Shown: piece by piece, positions 22,301 through 30,189 of the stretch | Layout of the letters: every line of letters begins with the position of its first letter | Position numbering within the stretch: the first letter of the stretch is position 1 | Source of the DNA: Ichthyophonus hoferi | Taxonomy: Eukaryota > Opisthokonta > Ichthyosporea > Ichthyophonida > Ichthyophonidae | Assembly: GCA_002751075.1 (NCBI GenBank) | Contig: NAOQ01000771.1 | Location: 1 to 30,189, forward strand | DNA length: 30,189 bases | Direction of reading: 5' to 3' | Notes under the pieces: model-generated | The model's input: the letters and a program-made list of their open reading frames with translations, nothing else | What the model was told of the DNA's origin: nothing | Database searches by the model: none | Program-made: the position numbers and the translations under genes

Positions 22301-22836
22301 CAGTGGGAAAACAGAACAATAACTAGAAAGAGGAAAAGATAGATTTGAACATTATAAAATATAGCCGATACTCTGTGAGTGTATGTAGCGGCAAGGTATC
22401 CAAACCAGAGAAAGGTGAAGATGGGAAACTCTTTAGCCCCTAAGGGATACAGGTATAGACCCACCACTACAAAATAACATATAGTTTAACTCTTTTCCTC
22501 TCAGGCTATTCTCTCTGTACACATACAATAATGGCCCACCTACCAACATACCATCAACACTACCCCCCATACAGCCCGTCATCTCTTCCCTGAACTCTTT
22601 CCTACTTTCCCTCATTCCCTCCCTCAAACCTTCCTCTACCTTCACACTTACAACACCACCCATTAACACATATTATAACCCATATATGCACCATTTATAT
22701 ATTCTTTCTCCTGCAATATTTACTATTAACTAGTATAGGTAACTCACCCTTCCTCCTTCATCTCGCCGTTGTCAGCAGCTACTATCATTAAAAGGGCAAA
22801 CACCCAGATAAACCATAGCAAGTGTATATTACGCAT
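19387..22836 (-). CDS. JTB: JTB, jumping translocation breakpoint protein
   Basis: JTB is a small type I membrane protein with a cysteine-rich ectodomain; in mammals it has been tied to cytokinesis (Aurora B) and mitochondria, with the mechanism unsettled. Exons: 22836-22748, 22235-22115, 21102-21059, 20305-20257, 19497-19387. The phases (2, 0, 2, 0) all agree and give 137 residues (human 146). Residues 1-21 form a signal peptide (hydrophobic LLWFIWVFALLMIV core, AADNG after it). The ectodomain has cysteines at 48, 54, 56, 62, 65, 71 and 86. SCEPCNNMTEC (61-71) corresponds to ECSPCSNF in human JTB, and SCTPETVATGRSL (85-97) roughly to ECGPTGYVEK. N67 is in an NMT glycosylation sequon. A membrane helix follows (about 98-117), then a basic tail WRQRILSSRMYYRIQRQIG, matching the human IIRQRQLDRKALEKVRKQIE. 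Overall identity is low, so the call rests on architecture, exon-phase closure, the CxPC block and the tail. Confidence 0.86.
21667..22022. repeat. TTGTAGTGTA-type minisatellite in a JTB intron
   Basis: About 350 bp of imperfect 5- and 10-bp units (TTGTA, GTGTA) between JTB exons 2 and 3. The unit differs from the ACTAT arrays. Confidence 0.9.
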
Positions 22837-23116
22837 TTCCACAGGTCAATATCCAAAGTATGCAGTATATGACGTTGCCCTCGTTATAGTAAGGGTTTAT
22901 TGTATTGTGATTTTATTTATATCTATTAAGGTGAAGTGTAGTTGTAATAGCTGTATTGCAGCCAGCCGTAACGACTATACTAGGAAAAGTAAAATTATAA
23001 CTTATATATTAACATATAGGATAAGGTTACGATAGTCGTGTGCTAATATAAGGCTGGGGCAGTACGTTGCTTGTCCTGAAAACAGTATATGGTGACTAAC
23101 TTAACTACATAAAATA

Positions 23117-23260
23117 AGATTACTATTGTTATTATTACTATTGCTATTATTATATTATTATTACTATTATTATTGTATTATATTATATTATTATTATTAT
23201 TATAACTATTATTGCTATTATTATTATTATTATTATTATTAGTATTATAACTATTATTGC

Positions 23261-23302
<42 letters not shown>
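23117..23302. repeat. ATT trinucleotide microsatellite
   Basis: Runs of ATT interrupted by ACTATT and GCTATT. A 40-50 bp block (ATAACTATTATTGCTATT and following) occurs twice, near 23201 and 23246. Confidence 0.95.
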
Positions 23303-23459
23303 TTGTTTCAGCTTTATTATATAGTAATTACAGCTGCTATTCAAATCCTTCACACTATGAATAAAGAAATAAATTGGAATTAATTTTCATTAATAACAAC
23401 GCTATAATTGGTCCAATGATTAGCGAGCATTACTGCTGCCTATATGCAACACAAAAAAA

Positions 23460-23520
23460 CCAATTATAACTAATAAATTAGTTAACCAATAAATTAGTTA
23501 ACTAGTAAGTAGTCAAGTAG
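23460..23520. repeat. Short direct and inverted repeat
   Basis: AATAAATTAGTTAAC occurs twice in tandem, and TTAGTTAAC with GTTAACTAG makes a local palindrome. No function can be assigned. Confidence 0.6.
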
Positions 23521-23673
23521 TGTATATAGAGTATACTATATTTTTCGAGTACAGAAGTTCTCTGTTTGTAATAGATTCTAGACTTGTAAGTAATTCTGCA
23601 ATGATAGTGTTGGTTATTATTTATTATTTTTTATTGTATACATAGTGATCAATGATACACACGTAATACATAG

Positions 23674-23800
23674 CATCCAGAATGATCCTGTGAATAATCA
23701 ATGGACAACTTGTTAATAACAACTTTTGCTAAGTAAGGTCCAGAATGATCTTGTGAATAATCATTAGACATTCTGTTGCTGACAACATGTTTGAGAACAG
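23674..23800. repeat. 63-bp tandem duplication, two diverged units
   Basis: TCCAGAATGATC followed by TGTGAATAATCA starts at 23676 and again at 23739. The units stay alignable through GACA, CTTGTT or CTGTT and GACAACATGTTT or AACAACTTTT. Confidence 0.8.
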
Positions 23801-25891
23801 TTCAGTTATGTCAATTTCCCATTCGTTAATATGCTTATCTCAAATACTTACCACACGGTCAACTGATATTGAACTGAATCAACAAATATATTACCATAAA
23901 TCACACACTTAGTTTGGATCCTGATTACATAGAGTGTAATAATAAGGTTAAGTACATTTTATGTTTGTTTAGTAGTAGTAATGACAGTAAAGATAACAGA
24001 AACTTTAACTCATTCTGTTTCTAGAAATAAATAAAAGAAACAACTGCAACAGCAACACAACGCATCAGAATCCAAACATATCGTTATATCCTGGTTAGAT
24101 TTTAACCACGTGCTCATTGAAACAACCGTGTATACACATACTTCATATGTGCGTATAATGGTATATTCTAATACATATTTGCTTGAATTTATTTATTTAG
24201 TATATTGTATAAGAATATATAGTATGTATTACATTATATTATATTATTTTATATTATATACCTCCATATTGCATAGGCCTAATAAGATTAAAGAAAAAAT
24301 CAAATCTAGGCTGACAGGTGAGTTGGTACCAATGTAGCTGAAATGAAAAAATACCATAATATTTAATTTTTACAAACTGTAATTATGCATTAGAAATACA
24401 AAAACATGTTTTGATGTTGAAAAACCCATTTTTACCAATTGTAAATATATAGTGCTAGCTTTATATTAGTTTATTAGAAGCATTTCACCTTATTGAACGG
24501 TGTTCAGTATTATATAATTTATATTTCTAGTGATAATCGAGTTAAGGTGGTCAGTGTGGCAGTACTAAGCTAAGATAATGGTTTAGTGATAGAGGAAGAA
24601 AACAGATATATGATTGGGTATAATATAAAGATATTAATTAATAGTATTAGTATGGGTGGTTTTATTGGTTAGATAATAGGTTTTAGGTTGGTAGTTAACA
24701 GAGAGAATGAGACAGCAAGATATCAACAGATAGAAAGGGATGGAGATGGAGATAGAGCTACAAATAAAGATATATAAGAAGGGTAATCATTCCTTATTGG
24801 CCTACATGTACTCAGGGGTTGCAGGGGACCTAGCTCTATCAAGGAGTGTTACAGGCATGGTGTAATAGTAATATTGTAACCACCAATCAGGATAGACAGG
24901 GTGGTTTACCCTCTGATTGTGGGACTATGCGTAATAAACAGTTAGACCCTGTGGCATTGCAGGTTGGTTAACCATTGTAGATTTTATGTATTTTCTGCTA
25001 TTGGTTGTAATGGTTTAGTTAACCGCATTTGGAAATGCTACTTTTATTAAGGTTGTATTGCATGATTTTTATTTTTATTTTAGGTTGCAAATGATCATCT
25101 TATATTCAGGTTTTATTTCTTGGTCGTTAATGGCAGTAGTTTTTTATTTGGGCCAAACTTAGGATTTGGAATTTAAGAGATATATTGTATGTGCTTTGTC
25201 TTAGTTTAAGATCTGTGGTGATCCTATGAGATTCAGAACATCCTATTCCATTTGTCTCTCTTTTGACCAATGCTTACTTTTTTATTTATTCTCTATCATT
25301 TCTGCACACTTTGTATATATCCTATTCATATGCATACCCACATATCCTTTCCTATCTATCTCTATCTACCTTTATGTTATTACATTACTATGTTTTCTCT
25401 ATTACCCTCATTGTGACCCTACCCTACTTATAATTACCTTTTTCTTTTCTCATTGGCCTAAATATCGTCCAGATGCTTTAATTATTTTTAATTTTAAACC
25501 TGCCCAATCTCTATTGTGATTGAATAGAATTCTTTTTCTATTATGCATACCTCAAGCTTTTTATTTATTTATTTCTGTTTGAAATATTTTATGACTGCCC
25601 TGGTTAACGCATCTCATGTTATGGGCTGTGTGAACTTTGCAATACCATTCTACACATAGTTCAATCAAAGTTTTAGTCACAGGTGCCTCAGGCGACGATT
25701 GGCAAAATGATTAAGTTACAAGATTGTTAATAGTGATTGTAGTTTTAAATTGAAAGTACTTAAAATAGAGTGGCTCAGAATAATTAATTACCCAATCTCT
25801 AATCTAATAGATTGATTTGTTAATATAACATCTGTAAGTTACTAATAACTTGTAATCTACTATTATATAAATCTACTAATCAGATATTGGG

Positions 25892-25926
<35 letters not shown>

Positions 25927-25927
<1 letters not shown>

Positions 25928-25995
25928 GAATACTAGGTAGAGACAGGAATGTCCCTGTGACCTGTACTCTTTTAGAAGGAAAGGGATACTGAATT
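25927..25995 (+). pseudogene. Exon-like fragment related to 11619-11810, family unknown
   Basis: Begins right after a long T run and AG, like a strong acceptor, and reads RILGRDRNVPVTCTLLEG before closing. It aligns codon by codon with the fragment at 11.6 kb. The VTC core suggests an immunoglobulin-like strand. No flanking exons found. Confidence 0.3.
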
Positions 25996-26183
25996 AAGAA
26001 GTATGTAAACGTTTCCCTTTGCATACATGGAGTATTATAGATAAGCTAAGTGTTAAATTTATTTTTCTTTTCTTTACAAAAGCTACAACCACACCTGGGA
26101 GCTAATACATCAAGAACAATAAACTATTGAACTACCTCCCCTGTATCTTGACCCATCTTTTAAATACTAAATAATTACTTGTT

Positions 26184-26345
26184 CATCTGATAGCTGGTAT
26201 AGTACCAACAACGGATTAACACACTGGTCTAGCGGTTCCAATTTCACCACATGATCCGGATCAAAATCGGGTCAGTAGCTCAGTCTTTACTACATAACAC
26301 ATAAAACCAAGTCAGCAGTTCCAATCTCACAACTTGGTATGGGTT
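26184..26345 (+). mobile_element. Dimeric tRNA-derived SINE-like element
   Basis: Two tRNA-like units lie head to tail. Unit 1 has an A-box-like TAGCTGGTAT at 26191 and a B-box-like GGTTCCAATT at 26234, 43 bases apart. Unit 2 has TAGCTCAGTC at 26276 and AGTTCCAATC at 26317, 41 bases apart. A real tRNA gene has about 44. The ends of the units also match each other (GCGGTTCCAATTTCACCAC against GCAGTTCCAATCTCACAAC). The acceptor and T stems do not pair, so neither unit is a working tRNA gene. Ends and target duplications were not resolved. Confidence 0.45.
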
Positions 26346-26705
26346 GAGATGGGTCACCCATACAACTCTTACAGACTGATTGTACCTTACAATTTAAAAT
26401 TTACCAGAACAAACTATTTAACAGTTAAGATAATAGTTGGATTCTGACACTAAGTCATATTTTTATTATTTAACAAGTAGCTGAAATTGAGGACTAGGCC
26501 CATAAGATTAATAAGATTGGGAGAGCCCAATTAGTTGGGCAGCCAGTTATTGACCAATAGGTGACTGTCATATTGAAGGCACCCAGTTTTCCCAATACAA
26601 ATATAGACTGCTGTAACTCCCCTTAGCGGTTGCAAGACTGTAGAGACATTGGTAAAACCGCTGGACTTGTCATAGACAGGGTGCCTAAGCAATGAGTTAT
26701 CTGGA

Positions 26706-26852
26706 CTTCAAATATATGGTCTGAAATGGCTTATTGTATAGTCACCGGACCTTTGCCATTGATTGGTTTAATTTTGATCTATCATTTTGGATTGGCACTT
26801 AACACCAATTGATTGCTGCGCCAACTATTTTTTCAGACTATATATTTATACT
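26706..26852. repeat. Inverted repeat around AAATATATGGTCTGAAA
   Basis: AAATATATGGTCTGAAA near 26711 is the reverse complement, with one mismatch, of TTTCAGACTATATATTT near 26834. It could be a small foldback element or chance in A+T-rich DNA. Confidence 0.4.
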
Positions 26853-26879
26853 TGTCTCATTTTATCTTGATCATCCAAT

Positions 26880-27190
26880 ACTATACCTTTTCATTTTCAA
26901 AACAGGAGTTATAATCTTCAAAATATGAATGTTAAATCTCAAGATGCGAATCATCAAAATATTCAATAGAAACCAGAAACAATTGAAAGACAAATTTTTA
27001 GCTTAAAAAAAAATTTTAAGCTAATAATTAATATAAATTAAAATTAATCACAACAGTAAAGTCGTGCTAGTTTTTAATTATATTGGGTGGCCTTATTGCT
27101 TTTATCTTATCTTTATTTTTGGTTTTTATTGAATATTTTCATGATTCTCATATTGAAGACCTAAAAGCTACTGTAAAGTTATATTTCTAA
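26880..27190. mobile_element. Diverged relative of the 15.0-kb MITE, with inverted arms
   Basis: The segment 26951-27058 aligns with the interior of the MITE at 15098-15210 in the same orientation (shared TCAAAATATTC, AACCA.AAAC, TTTTTAGCTT, TTAAGCTAA, AAAATTAATCA). In addition 26940-26985 is the inverse of 27113-27160 (GAATCAT.AAAATATTCAATA.AAACCA). This copy is older than or different in structure from the one at 15 kb; clear terminal TACAGGG-like ends were not found, so its ends are approximate. Confidence 0.6.
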
Positions 27191-27364
27191 AGTGCACGAA
27201 GCATCCAGTCCTAATTAAATCTAATTAGTGACATGATTGAATTAATTATTCCTAATGTCCAAGTCTTCATACCAACTGAAACCTCATTCTAAATATTTCT
27301 TAATAACTAAAAGTTTCATGCTATATAAACAATACGTTTTTGCACTAGACATCATAAAGTATTT

Positions 27365-27740
27365 TGGCTAAAACCTTGTAGGGGCTGAAACACTACAACA
27401 TTAACTATTTGCTTTTCACTTGAGTTTCACTTACGCACCAGTATGAAGACTGACTGGATTATATGTAGCACTGGCGTTATATTTTAGTTTAAACTGGATT
27501 GGCTTCCTATATATGTTATTAGTGAAATGCACTAAAAAGAGATTCCTAAGATTAACTTTAGGTAAATCGCTATTAATGTCTATATGCAAGTAATAAAGTT
27601 TTAACTGTAATAGGAATGCCTAATAGTAAATATCACACCATTAAAGTAATGGGCTTTACATAAGGGTCATTAGTACTAATTAAATAGACCTAAGCTCTAA
27701 GTAGTGCAACATTTTTCATCCACTTATGATCTGTACATAT
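27365..27740 (+). repeat. Dispersed repeat family, copy 2
   Basis: Diverged direct copy of 5600-6000, collinear over most of its length. It lies about 200 bp right of the MITE relative; copy 1 has no MITE beside it, so the two are independent elements. Confidence 0.7.
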
Positions 27741-27869
27741 GTTACTTATGAAGTACAGCATGTGCTAATGCTAGCACATATGACAGCACCTACTTATAGC
27801 AGGGAATAGTTCAACACACTTGATCCAATGAGATAATATGCTGTGTAATGGTATTAACAGCTCAGTTTC

Positions 27870-28980
27870 ATCACTTTAACCTTTCCCATTTATAATGCTG
27901 GGAATAACTTGCTCAATCGTAACCATGGAGGAAGCAGCAATGGCATCAACAATAACTCAGGGGGGCCTCCCTCATCTGATGGAGGATATGCCGTCCCTTT
28001 ACACCAAGTATACCTAAGGAAGTTGGTGGTAGATACTGCCAAATTATGGTTAGATGTGATGTCCCTCAATATATATACTCATAATCTCAAAAGGTCTTTT
28101 ACCACACCAAGTCAGATTATCACCCCTTCCTGCAGTGGACTGAATATATATATAAATTCTGCACTACCAAAGGGATGCCAGTTTTAGCTGAACAATGACA
28201 AAGCCATGGATATCCATCATGTTGTCTACAATGAACAAGTATCTCCTCAACCAAAGCACCTAGACGGGCAATATATCATGTGCCGAGAGGGTGCTGAGAA
28301 AAAATAGTATATAGGTCCCCAGAGCACTAATGTAAATGAATGAGTTTTTAGCAATTTGCAAAGTTCAAACACTACATTGGAAAGATGTCCAGTGCCACGG
28401 TCACCCAGTTCTTTGACAAGTATACCAATGTTTAATTTTTTATTTGGAGAAACAGGGACGCAGTTCTGCATCTGACTCTGCATTCTTGCCACGCATCATG
28501 TCAACACCCCAAACCAACCCTTGAGTCTTCTTTGGCTGTCAGGGCATCAACCCTTTTGCATTACAGATCAGAATAATATATAGGTAGAAACAACCTAAAT
28601 GCCATGTTGAATTTCTTAATAACCTAGGACATCTTTTTTTGAGTGATTACCAATTTGGATGTTAATAACAGCACTGATCAGAGAAATAAGAATCTCTCCC
28701 TTTCTGATCCTCCTCTGGCTTCCTACAATCATTTACATCCACAAGAAGATGATATGTAGTTAAACGAGAGACAAAATCAATAATACAGCAAGGACTTCTC
28801 AGCCTCAACTGGCACTCTTCTTGCCAGTTTCATTCTAACCATCTGTGAATTAGCCATACCACTAATGAGTGCTCTGGAGATCTAAAAGGTCTCAGCTTTA
28901 GGAAACTGTTTTCCCCCCGTATCAGGAAGACAACTTTGGTGGATGCCACTCATGTTTTTGTAGGTCTACATGAAGTATAT
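27870..28980. other. Unrecognised coding-like relic
   Basis: About 1.1 kb less A+T-rich than its surroundings, with peptide-like stretches in several frames on both strands (for example 27909-28187 plus and 28247-28492 minus) but no intact gene. On the plus strand HTKSDYHPFLQWTEYIYKF looks protein-like. I cannot name a family. It is probably an old, broken element or pseudogene. Confidence 0.35.
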
Positions 28981-29079
28981 AACTCCAATACTAGCATAGA
29001 AATGATTATTTATTTGGTATGTTTTATAGTACATAATTTGGTCGGGCGGGTGTAATAAATGTAATTTAAATTATGTTTA

Positions 29080-29475
29080 TGTTGATGATCTGTATGTTAT
29101 AGTTTATGTCTGGGCTAATAATGTTATACTATTGTTGTACTCCTATATAATCATAGTATAATTACAATCTAATAGTATAATACATTACTTTATATTTTAT
29201 TATTGTTATATTCTCATATAATTATGGTATAATTACAAAATAATTGTATAGTATATTGTTTTATATTGTATTGTTGTTGTGCTCCTATATAATTATAGCA
29301 TAGCTATAATATAATAGTATAATATATCATTTTGCATTGTATTATTGTTTTACTCCTATATAGTCATATAATATTTATTTGCAATTTGATAGTATAATAC
29401 ATTCTTTTTTGTTGTATTTTTGCTGAACTCCCATATAGTCATAGTGTAGTTATACTCTAATCACATAAAACTATT
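29080..29475. repeat. Tandem repeat of about 71 bp, five copies
   Basis: The word CTCCTATATA (or CTCATATA, CTCCCATATA) recurs at 29141, 29212, 29283, 29354 and 29429, so the period is 71 bp for three intervals and 75 for the last. Each unit also has TAGTATAAT.CATT near its middle and TTGTTGT or ATTGTT near its end. Units have diverged by substitutions and short indels, more so at the right end. Confidence 0.85.
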
Positions 29476-29796
29476 CATTACATAGACTTAGTAATTGTAA
29501 AACCCATTATAATTTATCATGCGATTGGCCTAGCCAAATTAGAAAGTTAATAATTGGCTGATTTGGTTTATGTTGTACTCTATCCAAGCAAGCAGTAGTT
29601 ACAGAAACACCAGACCTACATTATATGGTAATAGCCCACCTTTAGGCCGTTGTAAGTAATGATAGTCAAATAGGTCAACTTCAAGGTATTACTACAATCT
29701 CGAAAATAAAATTACAAAAACATCACTTGTATTTTTAAGATTTACATGTGTTATTTACGTGAATAAATGCAATAAAATGATGGTAATAAAATAATA

Positions 29797-29997
29797 GTGT
29801 ATTATTCCAGTGTTACCTTCAACCTAACTTGCAATGCTTTGCCAGGGTTAGCCAATATTTTCGATCGAGAAGTTAATTTATCTATTCTCAGGACTTTTAA
29901 TTGGTCTTGGGGTTTATTGGCTACCTCTAACTTTGAAGATAGACTACAATTGGTTACCAAGCCTTCCGATTTATTAAATAATCTTTCTATTGGTTAG
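29797..29997 (+). CDS. Open frame, possible immunoglobulin-like exon, unproven
   Basis: After TTATTCCAG, a plausible acceptor, one frame is open for about 60 codons and starts VTFNLTCNALPGLANIF, later FNWSWGLL. V.F.LTC.A.P is the kind of pattern seen in the B strand of immunoglobulin-like domains, and the second Trp/Cys features are not clear. No partner exon or donor is convincing. It may be an exon of a gene to the right of the window, a decayed exon, or chance. Confidence 0.25.
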   Translation: MYYSSVTFNLTCNALPGLANIFDREVNLSILRTFNWSWGLLATSNFEDRLQLVTKPSDLLNNLSIG

Positions 29998-30106
29998 AGG
30001 TAAAGGATTTAGACATTTATATGGTGTTGCTCTATACCATTTATTCTTCTCCAAAACAAGTTTATTGGGTATTTTTAATTAGCCTGCGGAACCACATTTT
30101 TATTCC

Positions 30107-30108
<2 letters not shown>

Positions 30109-30168
<60 letters not shown>

Positions 30169-30189
30169 TTATTATTATTATTATTGTTA
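30109..30189. repeat. ATT microsatellite at the right edge
   Basis: Pure ATT repeats with one CTT variant, running off the window. Confidence 0.95.

Larger units (their letters stand above)
22837..26180. other. Gene-free stretch upstream of JTB
   Basis: The JTB promoter should lie in the first few hundred bases. The rest holds ATT microsatellite, a 63-bp duplication and A+T-rich sequence. ORFs at 22769-23035, 24110-24337 and 25226-25519 are hydrophobic or low-complexity and resemble nothing I know. Confidence 0.4.

Noticed and set aside
22433-22669. Minus-strand ORF in JTB intron 1, rich in Glu, Arg and Gly
   Set aside because: JTB exons 1 and 2 already join in phase without it, and it is a biased purine-rich stretch.
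26184-26345. Functional tRNA genes
   Set aside because: A and B boxes are present, but acceptor and T stems do not pair in either unit.
1-30189. CRISPR arrays, operons or phage-type systems
   Set aside because: The window is eukaryotic, with spliced genes; its tandem repeats lack unique spacers of constant length.

Overview
This is a window of an A+T-rich animal nuclear genome from a draft assembly: it contains one run of 577 N. The genes are split by GT..AG introns, carry no bacterial signals, and four are recognisable from conserved animal protein motifs: a MICOS subunit (APOO/APOOL = MIC26/MIC27), AP1AR (gadkin), TMEM18 and JTB. Compact genes, short exons and diverged but complete copies of animal-specific proteins fit an early-branching animal such as a demosponge. 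That placement is inference; no marker gene in the window fixes the species.

Layout. 1-886: microsatellites and no recognised exon. 887-3885 (+): the 3' part of an APOO/APOOL-type gene, five exons seen, first exon or exons not found. 3886-7838: no gene I can support; it holds one copy of a diverged dispersed repeat (about 5600-6000). 7839-9485 (-): AP1AR-like gene in two exons. 9486-15487: mostly gene-free, with a tandem repeat just upstream of AP1AR, a decayed exon-like fragment near 11.6 kb, an assembly gap flanked by an identical 89-bp sequence on both sides, and a Tc1/mariner-like MITE at 15033-15481. 15488-17881 (-): TMEM18, five exons. 17882-19386: a long ACTAT-type microsatellite. 19387-22836 (-): JTB, five exons, with a TTGTAGTGTA-type minisatellite in an intron. 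22837-30189: gene-poor and repeat-rich: ATT arrays, a 63-bp duplication, a dimeric tRNA-like SINE, a second MITE relative, the second copy of the dispersed repeat, an unrecognised coding-like relic and a 71-bp tandem repeat.

The four genes are ordinary single-copy housekeeping or membrane genes and I see no pathway linking them: APOO/APOOL acts in mitochondrial cristae, AP1AR in trans-Golgi/endosome transport, TMEM18 in the nuclear envelope, and JTB is a small type I membrane protein. Exon phases agree at every junction in AP1AR, TMEM18 and JTB, so I regard those models as complete coding regions.

I did not find a new biological system. The most notable signals are a strong excess of the pentamer ATTGG/CCAAT in gene territory (roughly four to six times expectation by hand count) compared with near-background levels in gene-free stretches; a MITE whose end lies seven bases from the TMEM18 stop codon, so that it probably forms that gene's 3' UTR; and two related exon-like fragments 14 kb apart that suggest a decayed receptor-type gene family.
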